DNA of 64,000 nucleotides from Methanomassiliicoccales archaeon (GCA_038740345.1 JAVYMA010000010.1:1-64000), one strand, 5' to 3'. Positions 44,331-55,051 are shown, numbered from the stretch's first letter. A program made the numbers and translations. The notes: generated by a model from the letters alone, not told the origin.

Positions 44331-44602
44331 ATCTCACTTTTCTTGGTATATCATAATGTAATGTATTTTCAATATATATCATATATAGACATAAGTATTA
44401 CAATATATACTAACATATTCTACTTTGGATATGCATATAGATATACCCGTTTTTTTGGAATTTTCGAAGAAATGCAACTTGAGCCAGCGCCATGCAGCGA
44501 AAGACTGGAAGGAACAAGGCAAAAGAATCGCTTTCCTCCTGCCTACCTTTCATTTCACCGCGGGGCGCGGCTCAGGACCTTATCCCAAGAGGTGGTAGCA
44601 CA
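44331..44602. promoter_or_regulatory. AT-rich divergent control region of the phosphate genes
   Basis: About 270 bases between the divergent AbrB-PhoU and pstS genes. The first ~120 bases are almost entirely A/T with repeated TATAT motifs (for example 44374-44386 and 44401-44410), in contrast to the GC-rich neighbours. The remainder up to the pstS ribosome site is mixed. No unique operator could be picked out. Confidence 0.45.
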
Positions 44603-45523
44603 ATGGAAAAGAAAACTATGATGATTGCGGTCGGCGTCGTTGCCGTGTTGATAATCGCGGCCGTGGCCGGCGTATTGCTTCTGGGGGGAGAAGGAGGCGA
44701 TACACCAGCCAAGACGACGATCAAGCAGAAAGGCTCCGACACCATGTTGGAGCTTTGCAGCGCCTGGGCCGAGGAATTCGGAATAGAGGAGAGGAATATC
44801 ACCGTCGAGATCTCGGGCGGTGGTAGCGGCACAGGCATAACCGCGCTGATAGCCAAGCAGGTGGATGTGGCGCAGGCCTCCAGGGCCATGAAGTCCTCTG
44901 AGTACGCGCAAGCTCAAGCCGCTGGCTTGAATCCAGTGGAGTTCAAGGTGGCCATCGACGGCATAGCCATAATCGTCCACCAGTCCAACCCCATCACCGA
45001 GCTCACCATCGAGCAGCTGCGCGGCATATACAACGGCACCTACACCAACTGGAACCAGGTAGGAGGTCCTGATCGGCCCATAGCTCTCTACGGCAGACAA
45101 TCCACGTCCGGCACCTACGCCTACTTCCAGGAGCATGTGCTGCTCAACGGCGCCTACGCCGCCAGCATGAACCAGATGACTGGCAACGCTGCCATCGTGC
45201 AGGCGGTGCAGCTCAACGAGGGTGGCATAGGTTACGTCGGGATCGGCTATGTCTCGGGCGCATCCGGCATCAACGTGCTGATGATAAAGAAGACCGCCAG
45301 CTCCCCAGCCTACTCGCCCCTTGACAAGGACGCAGTGCTCTCAGGCCAATATGACATCGCCAGGTATCTCTACCTCTACACCGCCGACGCTCCTACGGGG
45401 GGGACCTGGCAGTGGCTGAACTGGATACTCGATGCCAACAAAGGCCAGAAGGTGGCTGAGGATATAGGCTTCTACGCCTTGCCCTCGGATGTGCTGGAGC
45501 AACAGCGTGCTAAGCTCTTTTGA
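44603..45523 (+). CDS. pstS: phosphate ABC transporter, substrate-binding protein
   Basis: A 306-residue PstS. It has an N-terminal membrane anchor (MMIAVGVVAVLIIAAVAGVLLL) without a lipobox cysteine, then the periplasmic-binding fold with phosphate-contact motifs KGSDTMLELCSAWA, RAMKSSEY and RQSTSGTYAYF. I choose the ATG at 44603 because an AGGTGG ribosome site precedes it and the signal anchor starts there. It binds phosphate outside the membrane and delivers it to PstCA. First gene of pstSCAB-phoU. Confidence 0.95.
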   Translation: MEKKTMMIAVGVVAVLIIAAVAGVLLLGGEGGDTPAKTTIKQKGSDTMLELCSAWAEEFGIEERNITVEISGGGSGTGITALIAKQVDVAQASRAMKSSEYAQAQAAGLNPVEFKVAIDGIAIIVHQSNPITELTIEQLRGIYNGTYTNWNQVGGPDRPIALYGRQSTSGTYAYFQEHVLLNGAYAASMNQMTGNAAIVQAVQLNEGGIGYVGIGYVSGASGINVLMIKKTASSPAYSPLDKDAVLSGQYDIARYLYLYTADAPTGGTWQWLNWILDANKGQKVAEDIGFYALPSDVLEQQRAKLF

Positions 45524-45658
45524 GCATTAGGCCGCTCCTAAACCTTTTCTACTTTCAATAATTACTGTAATTACATAATCATGATAAGTCATTTCCAAAA
45601 TCATTCTAACATAGATGAAAGACTGTCGTTTGAAATGAGCGGAAGGAGAGCCTGAATC

Positions 45659-46579
45659 ATGGCCAAGAAGAGAATAGTAACGGCCAAGAGACGTTACTTC
45701 TATGACAAGAGCGTCCATGTCATTTTGGCGATTGTATCCGGCTTCGCCATACTCGTCCTCGCGGCCGTGGCTATTTTTCTCTTCACCAACTCCTATCCCG
45801 CATTTTTCATGATCGACCAATGGAAGTTCTTCACCGGGACGGTCTGGGACCCTACTCATCCGGTGGAGCCACTGTATGGCTTCCTCCCTCTTCTGGTCTC
45901 CACACTGATCGTGACCTTGCTGTCTGCGCTCATAGCCATACCTATCGGCCTTGGTGCCACCATATACCTCTCTGAGATCGCTCACCCTCGCGTACGTAAG
46001 ATATTCAAGCCAGCCATTGAAGTGCTGGCCGGGCTCCCTTCAGTGATGCTGGGCTTCTTGGCCCTGACGGTGTTCGCCAAATTTATGTGGGAAGCCTTCG
46101 CCCCCGGCTGGAGGCCTAATGATTATCTTAACCTTTTCAATGGAGCGGTCTTCCTGGCGGTCATGATGGTCCCCATCATGGTATCATTATCTGAGGACGC
46201 CATGAACTCGGTGCCCAGGGCGTTGAAGGAGGCCTCCTTGGCCTTGGGCATGACCAGGTGGGAGACCACCTGGAAAGTGATCATCCCAGCGGCCAGGCCA
46301 GGCATAGTGGCAGCTGTGATGCTTTCCATCGGCCGCGCCGTGGGGGAGACCATGGTAGTGGTCATGGCCACAGGCAGCTCGCCGCAATTGACCTTCAACC
46401 CCTTCTCATCCGGTCAGCCGATCACCTCCACCATCGCCATCGAGATGGGGGAGGTGGCGGCCAATACAGCTCACTATCACGTGCTCTTCGAACTGGGCCT
46501 GGTCCTATTCGCCATCACCTTCGTGCTGAATTACGTGGCCGATTTGGCCATGCGAAAATACGCGGAGAGGTATCAATGA
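45659..46579 (+). CDS. pstC: phosphate ABC transporter permease
   Basis: A 306-residue permease with six membrane helices and the inner-membrane-component EAA loop (EDAMNSVPRALKEASLALGMTRWETTWKVIIPAARPGI). Phosphate-permease segments PLLVSTLIVTLLSALIAIPIGLGATIYL and GRAVGETMVVVMATG are present. It forms the channel with PstA. A GGAGAG ribosome site precedes it and it overlaps pstA by 4 bases (ATGA). Confidence 0.95.
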   Translation: MAKKRIVTAKRRYFYDKSVHVILAIVSGFAILVLAAVAIFLFTNSYPAFFMIDQWKFFTGTVWDPTHPVEPLYGFLPLLVSTLIVTLLSALIAIPIGLGATIYLSEIAHPRVRKIFKPAIEVLAGLPSVMLGFLALTVFAKFMWEAFAPGWRPNDYLNLFNGAVFLAVMMVPIMVSLSEDAMNSVPRALKEASLALGMTRWETTWKVIIPAARPGIVAAVMLSIGRAVGETMVVVMATGSSPQLTFNPFSSGQPITSTIAIEMGEVAANTAHYHVLFELGLVLFAITFVLNYVADLAMRKYAERYQ

Positions 46580-47424
46580 GCCGACGTGTCAAGGAGAAAA
46601 TCTTCTTCATGCTGTTCCGGGGCTGCGCCCTGGTGGTCGGTCTGGCCCTTGTCATCATATTAGGCTATATCATAGTTCTAGGTATGGGCACGCTGAGCTG
46701 GGAGTTCTTGACGCAATTTCCCCGTCGCGGCTTCACGGAGGGAGGCATCTTCCCTGCCATCGTGGGCACCTTATACCTCATGGGCCTGGTGATGCTCATC
46801 GCCGTTCCCATAGGCGTGCTGACTACGGTGTACATCTCCGAGTATCAGGGAAAGAGCCGCTTCGCCAATATACTTCGAGTGGTGGTCAATAACTTGGCCG
46901 GCGTGCCTTCCATCGTCTATGGCCTCCTGGGTCTGGGAATGCTGGTGCTCTACTTCAATTGGGGCTTCAGCCTGATGGCCTCCGCCGTGACCTTGGCGTT
47001 CCTGGTCCTGCCCCTGGTCATTACGGCTTCCAGGGAGGCGATCCAGGCGGTGCCTGAATCCTTGAGGGAAGCCTCACTAGCCTTGGGCACCACCAAATGG
47101 CAGACCATCCGTCATCACGTCCTGCCATACTCTACCCCGGGCATACTCACAGGTGTGATATTGTCGCTCAGCAGGGCAGCCGGTGAGACGGCCCCCATCC
47201 TGCTCACCGGTGTAGTGCTCACCAAGAGCATACTTCCCCAGAGCGTCTGGGACACTTTCATGGCCATGCCCTTCCAGCTTTATGCCCTGGCCACCCAGAC
47301 GGTGTTCGAGAAGACGGCCCCCTTCCAATATGGGACGGCATTGGTGCTGCTAATAATGGTGGTGCTGATGAACCTCGCCGCCATCATAATCCGCGACCGA
47401 TACAGGGAGAAATACAAGTGGTGA
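46576..47424 (+). CDS. pstA: phosphate ABC transporter permease
   Basis: A 282-residue permease, paralogous partner of PstC, with six helices and the EAA loop in [52 protein letters not shown] is the PstA signature region. The true start is the ATG overlapping the pstC stop by 4 bases; the frame is open further upstream but there it is a pstC shadow. pstB follows after 4 bases. Confidence 0.95.
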   Translation: MSRRVKEKIFFMLFRGCALVVGLALVIILGYIIVLGMGTLSWEFLTQFPRRGFTEGGIFPAIVGTLYLMGLVMLIAVPIGVLTTVYISEYQGKSRFANILRVVVNNLAGVPSIVYGLLGLGMLVLYFNWGFSLMASAVTLAFLVLPLVITASREAIQAVPESLREASLALGTTKWQTIRHHVLPYSTPGILTGVILSLSRAAGETAPILLTGVVLTKSILPQSVWDTFMAMPFQLYALATQTVFEKTAPFQYGTALVLLIMVVLMNLAAIIIRDRYREKYKW

Positions 47425-47428
47425 TAAC

Positions 47429-48223
47429 ATGTCCGAGAACATCGTAGTCACTGGTCTGAACGTATGGTTCGATAAGAACCACGCGCTCAAGGACGTTAAC
47501 ATAACCATACCCAAGAACGAGATCACCGCTATCATAGGACCCTCGGGATGCGGCAAGAGCACCTTCATACGCTGCCTGAACCGCATGAACGACTTAGTGC
47601 CTAAGTGCAGGGTGACCGGCAAAGTGATGGTGGATGGCAAGAACATCTACGACGATGATGTGGATGTGGTGGAGGTGCGCAGGCGCATCGGAATGGTGTT
47701 CCAGAAGCCTAATCCGTTCCCCAAGAGCATCTTCGAGAACATCGCCTACGCGCCTCGCATCCACGGCAAGGATCTGGACCCTAGCTTGCAGGGCAAGCGT
47801 ACCGTCAAATATACCAAGAAGGAGCTGGCCGAATTGGTGGAGCGCAGTCTTAAAAGGGCTGCGCTGTGGGATGAGGTCAAGGACAGGCTGGATAAGAGCG
47901 CCTACGAGCTATCGGGCGGGCAGCAGCAGAGGCTGTGCATCGCGCGGACCATGGCGGTGGAGCCTGAGATAATCCTTTTCGACGAACCGTGCTCCGCCCT
48001 CGATCCCATTGCCACCGCCAAGATAGAGGATTTATTGGTGGACCTCAAGAAGGACTATACGGTGGTGATAGTGACGCATAACATGCAGCAGGCCGCCCGT
48101 GTGGCGGACAAGACCGCCTTCTTCTATTTGGGCGAGTTGATAGAGTTTGGGGAGACAGAGAAGATATTCGAGAAGCCGGAGCAGAAGTTGACAGAGCAGT
48201 ATATCACTGGGAGAATGGGATGA
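47429..48223 (+). CDS. pstB: phosphate ABC transporter ATP-binding protein
   Basis: A 264-residue ATPase energising phosphate import. Walker A is [13 protein letters not shown] (near residue 36), the Q-loop is in [16 protein letters not shown], the ABC signature is [13 protein letters not shown], and Walker B is [14 protein letters not shown], followed by the switch His in [40 protein letters not shown] is typical of PstB. It overlaps phoU by 4 bases. Confidence 0.96.
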   Translation: MSENIVVTGLNVWFDKNHALKDVNITIPKNEITAIIGPSGCGKSTFIRCLNRMNDLVPKCRVTGKVMVDGKNIYDDDVDVVEVRRRIGMVFQKPNPFPKSIFENIAYAPRIHGKDLDPSLQGKRTVKYTKKELAELVERSLKRAALWDEVKDRLDKSAYELSGGQQQRLCIARTMAVEPEIILFDEPCSALDPIATAKIEDLLVDLKKDYTVVIVTHNMQQAARVADKTAFFYLGELIEFGETEKIFEKPEQKLTEQYITGRMG

Positions 48224-48978
48224 TGACGTCGAGGGTGCTGTTCAATCAAGAGATGGAGAAGCTCAATGAAGAAGTCTCTCAGATGGCCTCCTTGGCCCGC
48301 GAGGCCATCGAGAAGGCCGTCAGATGCATCGTAGATAAAGAGCCGGCGCTCAAGGTGGAGGTGGAGCGACTGGATAAGGAGATCTACCGAATGGACCAGC
48401 AGATCGAGAAGCATTGCTTGGACCTGATCGCCCTCCACACCCCGGTAGCGGGGGACCTAAGGACCATCTCCACCTGCCTGAAGATTATCACCGACTTGAA
48501 CCGGATAGGGCGATACGCCAGCGACATTGTGGAGCTCTATGATGTGTTGGCCTCCAGCAACGGATTCAGAAGGCCAGTCAATATACCGCATATGGCCTCC
48601 TTGGTAGTTGGCATGGTCACTGACGCCATCCGCTCTTTCACCACCAGGGACGTGGAGATGGCGAAGAGGCTTTTCGAGCGCGATGATGAGGTGGACTGCC
48701 TGTATGACACTAATTTCAGGGCCGTGCTGACGTACATGATCGAGGATCCCAGAAAGATTACTGTGGGAGCACACATCATCCTGGTGGCGCGGTATTTGGA
48801 GAGGATAGCGGATCATGCATGCAACATAGGGGAGCGCGTAGTGTACATGGTGACCGCCGAGCGCATGGATCCGATGGATCGCAAGAGGCACGCCTGTCCC
48901 TCTTGCCTTGAACAGTCCACTGGTGGCCCCGATGAAGGGGAAACGAGCTACACCACTCACGATCTGGCCGAGAAATGA
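48220..48978 (+). CDS. phoU: phosphate signalling complex protein PhoU
   Basis: A 252-residue PhoU with two three-helix repeats (residues ~5-110 and ~115-220). The metal-binding segments are [14 protein letters not shown] and [19 protein letters not shown]. It adjusts Pst transporter activity and phosphate signalling at the membrane. A ~25-residue tail contains CPSCLEQ, a CXXC pair not usual in PhoU. Last gene of the pst operon; its stop is directly adjacent to the convergent membrane-protein gene. Confidence 0.94.
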   Translation: MMTSRVLFNQEMEKLNEEVSQMASLAREAIEKAVRCIVDKEPALKVEVERLDKEIYRMDQQIEKHCLDLIALHTPVAGDLRTISTCLKIITDLNRIGRYASDIVELYDVLASSNGFRRPVNIPHMASLVVGMVTDAIRSFTTRDVEMAKRLFERDDEVDCLYDTNFRAVLTYMIEDPRKITVGAHIILVARYLERIADHACNIGERVVYMVTAERMDPMDRKRHACPSCLEQSTGGPDEGETSYTTHDLAEK

Positions 48979-49434
48979 TCACCCCGACCATGTCAAGAAG
49001 CGGTCCCGCGGCAGTACTCTCCCTCTGGAGTATCCTGGACCTATCGGCCTCAACAGACCCACCAGCACCATGCCTAACGCCAACAGCCCTACTGCGAAGC
49101 CCAATCCCAGTGAGGTAGTGGTCTCGTTTATGCCGCTGGTCACTTTTCCCAGGCGATCATATGTAGAACCGAGGAACACCAGGATGCCGAAGAGCATGCC
49201 CATCCCACCTAAGGGTGTGGCGATGGCCAGGGCAGAACCGAGCAGCATCAGTATCACCGCTACCGCCAAGGAGGAGTCCTCATCATGCATCAGGTCGGTC
49301 ATAGCGTATTCTTGGTGGTTGTCCCAGAAGATGTTGTGCGTCTCCACCACCAGCCAAGGCATGAGGACGCACATCACCCCCAACAGTCCTCCAATCACGG
49401 CGAAGAGGTTGACCTTCATGATATCGTACCGCAT
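48979..49434 (-). CDS. small polytopic membrane protein
   Basis: A protein of about 151 residues with four membrane helices. The first starts within KVNLFAVIGGLLGVMCVLMPWLVV. A Gly-rich central pair (LAVAVILMLLGSALAIATPLGGMGMLFGILVFLG) and a last helix (GLGFAVGLLALGMVLVGLL) follow. I use the ATG at 49434 preceded by GAAAGAA; the frame continues upstream but the extra residues look non-coding. No family recognised. Convergent with phoU with no spacer. Confidence 0.55.
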   Translation of the reverse strand: MRYDIMKVNLFAVIGGLLGVMCVLMPWLVVETHNIFWDNHQEYAMTDLMHDEDSSLAVAVILMLLGSALAIATPLGGMGMLFGILVFLGSTYDRLGKVTSGINETTTSLGLGFAVGLLALGMVLVGLLRPIGPGYSRGRVLPRDRFLTWSG

Positions 49435-49606
49435 TTCTTTCGAATGGATATCAAGATTCCTTCGCATTTCGCGCTTTGGAGAACAGTGAGAATGCGCTCG
49501 CATACTTTCCTGTAGAACAATAAACGATAACCGGTTAGAAAAGATGATTATACTGCTGTGCCCTGAGTAATGGGATAAGCATTGACCAATTGAAGACGGT
49601 ATAAAC

Positions 49607-52600
49607 ATGAGGCGCTTCATCGCGATATTCCCATTATTCCTACTTCTCCTATCCGTGAATTCCCTTTACGCCTTAGCGCTGCCACCGGAGGCGAACTTGG
49701 AGCTAAGCGCATGCACCAGCGATTCTGATAGATCGATGATTTCAATCCCTGGCCACCATCTCATGACCGAAGCGGAGATGCTGCAGCTGAAGGCGACTTT
49801 GGGCGTCAGGCAGGCAGGAGTGGATTACAATTTGATCGTGGATGGTTTCGGGACCGGCCTGGCGCCTCCTACCGAGGAGGAGTATAGGGCGATGGTGGGA
49901 AGGGTGTGGGTGGCGGACGCTGTTCCTCTCCAAGATCTTACTCTACCCTCTTCCTATGACATATCCAAGCAGGGCTTCTTCCCCAAGGTGGGCAACCAGG
50001 GGAGCCAAGGCTCATGCGCCGCATGGGCCGCGATATATTATACCTATGGCTATTTGGAAGCTAAGGACAACGGTTGGTACGATGTCAAGAACGGGACGAA
50101 TAGCTCACGACTCATGAGCCCCGCTTGGGCCTACAATAAGATCAATGGTGGGGTGGATCAAGGCTCATGGATGAGCGAGAATTTCCGGGTGGCCGTGGAT
50201 TGGGGTGTAGCCTCTTTGGCCACGCATCCTTATAATCCAACTGATTATGTGAGCTGGGGAAGCGCTGCTGCCTTCAGGGAGGCCCCTTTGCACAAGGCTC
50301 ATACCTATCAGGAGTGGTATTACAAAGGGGATGCGGCGGTGGCTCAGGCTAAGGCCTGGCTTTCTCAGGATATACCAGTCACCTTCGCCTTGGACTCCAG
50401 ATACTACGTTTTCGACAACGGGGCATTCATCGTGACCTCACAAGAGTACAACTCTGACACCCTTAACCATGCCCAGACCCTGGTGGGTTATGATGACAGC
50501 ATCAGCGAGGACGGAGAGGTGGGTGCGTTCCGCGTGGTCAACTCCTGGGGCTCAGATTGGGGGGATAAAGGGTATTATTGGCTCACCTACGAGGCTTTCA
50601 AGAAGATATCCAACCGAGCTGGGCTTTGGATGACCACTGTGGTCGACATTCCCGATTACTCCCCTTCCCTTCTAGCCACCTGGTATTTCAACACCCCTCC
50701 TCTGAGGAGCGCATCGATCACCATCGCCTTGGGCGAGTATCCCACGGCGCTGAAGAGCATATCTCCTTTCTATGAATACGACACAACGCGCCCTATGCCT
50801 GCCTTCATGTGCCTGGACATATCCTCCTTCCTTCCTGAATGGGAGGCAGGGACATCCTCTTTCTGGATCGAGGTACAGGGAGGCGGCTCGGCTCAACTGA
50901 GCTCCTTCCGCATGGAAGCTTATGAAGGAGTTTATTTTCCTGGTGCGGCCACTTTGGCATCAGGGCAGAGTGCTTCCGTGCCACGAACCCTACCGGGCTT
51001 CGCTTCTATCAAGTTCTATAAATACCCTAGCGTCTCTTTTTCTTCCGCTCTCGACACTCCTGGCCTCTCCTTCACCAGTCACGGGGAAGCAAGATGGGTG
51101 GCGGTGAATCATACTTACTACAAAGGAGGCTACAGCGCACAGAGCGGCTGCATTCCAGACAAGGCAGCCAGCAGCCTGCAATCAGTGATTTCGGGAGCTT
51201 CCAGCGTCTCCTTCTATTGGAAAGTTAGCTCACAGTCCGGAAAGGATCTCCTGAGATTCTACGTGGATGACGGGCTGCAAGGAAGCATTAGTGGCAATGT
51301 CGAATGGACGAAGTTCAGCATATCCATATCCCCCACGGTTCACGTGCTGCGCTGGGAATTCGTGCACGATGAGGATGATTGCGCCTATGCCGATGCAGGA
51401 TGGGTGGACGCGGTGGAGCTCGTTCCTGCTGATGACCTCTATGAGGAGAATGATGCTTGGAGCGAGGCAAAGCCGCTTGACGTCAAGCAGCGCTATAGCG
51501 GGCTGAAGGCCTTGGACCCTGATTGGTTCAAAGTCTGGCTCCGGCCAGGAGATCGGTTGCGGGTGAGAGTCGATTTCAACTCTTCCCAAGGAGACCTGGA
51601 CCTCTATCTCTTCGGCACCGATGGCACGCATCTTTTAGGCTTCTCCGCCACAAGTGGAGGAATGGAGATAGCTAACATGACGGCCACCGTGCAGGGACAT
51701 CATTACATCTGTGTCCTCCCTGATGCTGGAACATGGGCCCAGTATGAGCTCTCCTTCCAGTTCGAGCCAGGGGAACCGGATCAGGGAAGAGCATCCTCGT
51801 TGACCATCGTCTCTGGTGCTGGAGGATTCGCCAATATCTCAGCAACGAGCCTGGTGATTGAGGTGGGCAGCCGCCTGGAGGGAAAGCTTCTCTTGCGCGC
51901 CTCGAACCTTTGGAGCATAGATGATGAAGTGCCCTTGGTCGCGACGACCTCGTGGGGTGATGCCAAAACCTCTTTCTGGACCATCCTGAATGACTTAGGC
52001 TCAGGTGTATCAGAGCTCGAGACCTCTATCTCCCTAGACATCCCTACGGAGCCGGGGGCATATCATCTCCTTTTCGCCTATCGCAACGAATCTTCCCCGG
52101 CCTTGATCGCCTCTGCCACTTCGCATCTTATCGGCATGCCTATCTGGGAGGATGGCAACGATCTCTCCGCCCTGAGCCCCTTTCAAATCGCTCAGAGCAA
52201 GGCAGAAGGTCGGGCGCTGGTGGATTGGCTTATGCCCGATGGCATGCACCTCCTATATCTCCCTTGTGCGGTGCTGACCATCGAGGCCATATCTTTGGAT
52301 ACCGAGCCCCCCTCCACAATGGCGTCCCTCTCCGGCACGACGGGTCAGGATGGATGGTATCGCTCTTCGGTCATGGTCACTCTCACTGCGACTGACACCG
52401 GAGGAACAGGAGTAAAGGAGACCTGGTATAGCGTGGACTCAGGAGCTTGGGCATCGTATTCGTCACCCTTCGAAGTATCAGGCTCGGCGGTGCATCTAGT
52501 GTGTTTCTACTCTGTGGATTGGAAGGGGAACGTGGAACAGCAGAGGCAGGTGATGGTGCGCATAGACACCACCCCTCCCACTACGAGCGCCAAGATAGAG

Positions 52601-55051
52601 GGCGCACAAGGCCGCGATGGTTGGTATGTATCCTCCATAAGCCTTAGCCTCACGACCAGCGATTCTGTCAGCGGGGTTCAGTACAGTTACTATCGAGTGA
52701 ACGGTGGCATCTGGAGAATATACACCACGACCACCATCATAAATGCAGAAGGCCTTATACTCTTAGAATATTACTCAGTCGACGTCGCGGGTAATGGAGA
52801 GAGCATCAAGAAGATGAATCTGAAAGCCGACCTCAGCCCTCCCATAACCACCTGCAGCATCGAGGGCGAGGGAGGTCCGCTATGGTACCGCGGCCCTGTC
52901 ATGGTGACGTTGAGCACCAATGACGCCCTAAGCGGTCCTGGGCCTTGCTTCTACAGCTTGAATGGAGGAGCATGGACTCCTTATTCGGCTCCCATAGTGT
53001 TAGACAAGGAAGGAGAACACGCGCTCAGCTTCAATGCCACTGACGTTGCTGGTAACGAGGAGGCGGCGCAGTCGCTCACCATAAGGATCGATGCCACGGC
53101 GCCTACCACCTCATATGACGTAGAAGGGGTCGAAGGTCTCGCAGGCTGGTTTGTAAGCCCCATCACTGTTCGATTATATGCTCAGGACGCGCTGAGCGGT
53201 GTAGGCCAGACGACGTGGTCTTTGGATGGTGGCGCTTGGGAGGATTATGTCAGTCCTATCATTGTAGCGTATTCGGGGGAACATCTACTGCGCTTCCGCT
53301 CTGTGGACCTGGCAGGCAATCTGGAGGAAGTGCGAGAGTTGATACTAAAGATGGACGTGTCCCCTCCCATGGGCAATCTGGTCGTGGTGGGGGAGATAGG
53401 CAATGAAGGCTGGTATAGATCCGACGTCCTCATTATGGCTGAAGGTAACGATGAGGGAAGCGGCGTGGCCGCTTTCTATTATAGGTTCATTAGCATAGAG
53501 GATTGGTCTCCTCTGCCTTCCTCCCTGCAACTGCAAGAGGATGGGGTGCATAGGCTGGTATGGTTCGCTGTAGACTGGGCAGGAAACCAAGGAGAGGAGA
53601 GGGAACTGCTCATCATGGTGGATAGATGCCCGCCCATCGCCTCCCTTGGGATCTCAGGCTCCCAAGGCCAAGAGGGATGGTTCGTGTCCTTGGTGGACTT
53701 GCATATAGATGCCAGGGACGAGACCAGTGGAGTCAGAGAGATCTACTACTCTCTCTCAGGACAGGCTTGGAGGAAATACTCTTCCCCCATAACTCTGTCC
53801 GACGAGGGCGTGCATGAGATGAGATTCTTCGCCGTGGACAACGCTGGCAACCCTGGAGAAATAAGCTCCCAGGAGATCAGGATGGATATGAGCGCACCCG
53901 TGACCGAGTTATATATCACGGGGCGTGAGGGGCGAGAAGGATGGTACGTAAGCCAGGTGGAAGTTAACTTGGACCCTGGGGACGGGGTGAGCGGGATAGC
54001 GGGGACATACTATCGCATTGATGGTGGGAGCTGGCAGGAGGCCTGGTCATCAATAATGATCGCGGATGGAAGGCATATGCTGGAATACTTTTCCGTGGAC
54101 AGCGCTGGCAACCAGGAGAGATTCCAAGCACGGGAAATAATGGTCGATTCGCAGCCTCCTGCCACCCTGGCTATCACCACAGGCGAGTACGGTGCAAGAG
54201 GGTGGTTCAGATCACAAGTCACCATTCAATTATCGCCTTCGGACGAGACGAGCGGTGCAGCGAAGACATTCTACAAGCTCAACGAGGAGGTTTGGCGCGA
54301 ATACATTTCACCCTTAACATTGGGAGAGGGCATGCATCTATTGCGCTTCCGCTCCGTTGACCAGGCAGGCAACGAGGAAGAGCAGATAGCCATGGCTCTG
54401 AAAATCGACTGGACTGCGCCCCAAAGCGCGCTCAGGTGGGAAGGGGAGCGGGGGGCAGCGGAGTGGTTCGTCTCGGCCGTGAATCTGACCTTGGGTTTCG
54501 AGGATGCTGTCAGTGGCATCTATTCCGCGGAATGGAGGCTGGATGGGGGGGATTGGCAACCTTATTCAGGCGTTGTGAGGATAAATGCCTCAGGTCATCA
54601 TACTCTAGAATGGAGGAGCTCGGATGTGGCCGGTAATGTGCAACAGACACGCCAGGAGAGCTTCAAGATCGACTTGGACAAGCCGATGCTGCATCTCATG
54701 CTACCAAACCAACCTTTTACTTCGAAGAGAGTGCAGATACCATTCCAGGCCAGTGATCCGACATCCTCGGTGGCGCTATTAACCGTACGCCTTGACGGAG
54801 GAGAGTATTTCACCAGACCCTTGGGGGGAGAGGCCATCGACGTGGGAGAGCTGAAGGATGGCTTGCATGAGCTGGAGATAATAATCACCGATGAGGCGGG
54901 GAACAGCTTGAGGGAGGTCGTGCTGTTCGAGGTCAACACCAATCCCTTCAGTCCTCAAGGCCCCTTCGGGCCATGGCCTTTGATAGGCATGTTCGGCCTA
55001 GCCGTTATCGCGCTGTTGCTGGCCTTGCCCCTTCGCAGGAGGAAGATGTAG
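49607..55051 (+). CDS. giant secreted papain-like peptidase with OmpL47-type repeats
   Basis: An 1,814-residue cell-surface protein. It has a signal peptide (residues ~1-25), then a C1A papain-like domain (~105-350) with Cys137 in GSQGSCAAWA, His288 in LNHAQTLVGYDD and Asn312 in VVNSWGSDWG, so the triad is complete. A beta-rich middle region (~350-700) includes a PPC-like domain (DLYEENDAWSEAKPL). Nine ~88-residue repeats follow (898-1688), each with PP-T, GWY-S, a D--SGV and SVD-AGN pattern, matching OmpL47/Ig-like repeats. One further Ig-like unit and a C-terminal membrane helix with RRRKM complete it. Probably surface-anchored; target unknown. Confidence 0.88.
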   Translation: MRRFIAIFPLFLLLLSVNSLYALALPPEANLELSACTSDSDRSMISIPGHHLMTEAEMLQLKATLGVRQAGVDYNLIVDGFGTGLAPPTEEEYRAMVGRVWVADAVPLQDLTLPSSYDISKQGFFPKVGNQGSQGSCAAWAAIYYTYGYLEAKDNGWYDVKNGTNSSRLMSPAWAYNKINGGVDQGSWMSENFRVAVDWGVASLATHPYNPTDYVSWGSAAAFREAPLHKAHTYQEWYYKGDAAVAQAKAWLSQDIPVTFALDSRYYVFDNGAFIVTSQEYNSDTLNHAQTLVGYDDSISEDGEVGAFRVVNSWGSDWGDKGYYWLTYEAFKKISNRAGLWMTTVVDIPDYSPSLLATWYFNTPPLRSASITIALGEYPTALKSISPFYEYDTTRPMPAFMCLDISSFLPEWEAGTSSFWIEVQGGGSAQLSSFRMEAYEGVYFPGAATLASGQSASVPRTLPGFASIKFYKYPSVSFSSALDTPGLSFTSHGEARWVAVNHTYYKGGYSAQSGCIPDKAASSLQSVISGASSVSFYWKVSSQSGKDLLRFYVDDGLQGSISGNVEWTKFSISISPTVHVLRWEFVHDEDDCAYADAGWVDAVELVPADDLYEENDAWSEAKPLDVKQRYSGLKALDPDWFKVWLRPGDRLRVRVDFNSSQGDLDLYLFGTDGTHLLGFSATSGGMEIANMTATVQGHHYICVLPDAGTWAQYELSFQFEPGEPDQGRASSLTIVSGAGGFANISATSLVIEVGSRLEGKLLLRASNLWSIDDEVPLVATTSWGDAKTSFWTILNDLGSGVSELETSISLDIPTEPGAYHLLFAYRNESSPALIASATSHLIGMPIWEDGNDLSALSPFQIAQSKAEGRALVDWLMPDGMHLLYLPCAVLTIEAISLDTEPPSTMASLSGTTGQDGWYRSSVMVTLTATDTGGTGVKETWYSVDSGAWASYSSPFEVSGSAVHLVCFYSVDWKGNVEQQRQVMVRIDTTPPTTSAKIEGAQGRDGWYVSSISLSLTTSDSVSGVQYSYYRVNGGIWRIYTTTTIINAEGLILLEYYSVDVAGNGESIKKMNLKADLSPPITTCSIEGEGGPLWYRGPVMVTLSTNDALSGPGPCFYSLNGGAWTPYSAPIVLDKEGEHALSFNATDVAGNEEAAQSLTIRIDATAPTTSYDVEGVEGLAGWFVSPITVRLYAQDALSGVGQTTWSLDGGAWEDYVSPIIVAYSGEHLLRFRSVDLAGNLEEVRELILKMDVSPPMGNLVVVGEIGNEGWYRSDVLIMAEGNDEGSGVAAFYYRFISIEDWSPLPSSLQLQEDGVHRLVWFAVDWAGNQGEERELLIMVDRCPPIASLGISGSQGQEGWFVSLVDLHIDARDETSGVREIYYSLSGQAWRKYSSPITLSDEGVHEMRFFAVDNAGNPGEISSQEIRMDMSAPVTELYITGREGREGWYVSQVEVNLDPGDGVSGIAGTYYRIDGGSWQEAWSSIMIADGRHMLEYFSVDSAGNQERFQAREIMVDSQPPATLAITTGEYGARGWFRSQVTIQLSPSDETSGAAKTFYKLNEEVWREYISPLTLGEGMHLLRFRSVDQAGNEEEQIAMALKIDWTAPQSALRWEGERGAAEWFVSAVNLTLGFEDAVSGIYSAEWRLDGGDWQPYSGVVRINASGHHTLEWRSSDVAGNVQQTRQESFKIDLDKPMLHLMLPNQPFTSKRVQIPFQASDPTSSVALLTVRLDGGEYFTRPLGGEAIDVGELKDGLHELEIIITDEAGNSLREVVLFEVNTNPFSPQGPFGPWPLIGMFGLAVIALLLALPLRRRKM
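52298..54670 (+). repeat. nine tandem ~264-bp repeats encoding OmpL47-type domains
   Basis: Nine successive coding units of ~87-88 codons. Each starts with an Asp-x-x-x-Pro stretch and holds GW(Y/F), an SG(V/I) turn and a VD-AGN motif near its end. The copies are diverged at DNA level, so this is an old amplification rather than a recent slippage product. Confidence 0.8.

Noticed and set aside
46258-46575. N-terminal extension of the pstA frame by 106 codons.
   Set aside because: It translates the pstC gene out of frame; the ATG overlapping the pstC stop is the natural start.
52298-54670. Possible CRISPR-like or recent tandem repeat array.
   Set aside because: The periodicity is ~264 bases, fully coding and diverged; it reflects protein domain repeats.
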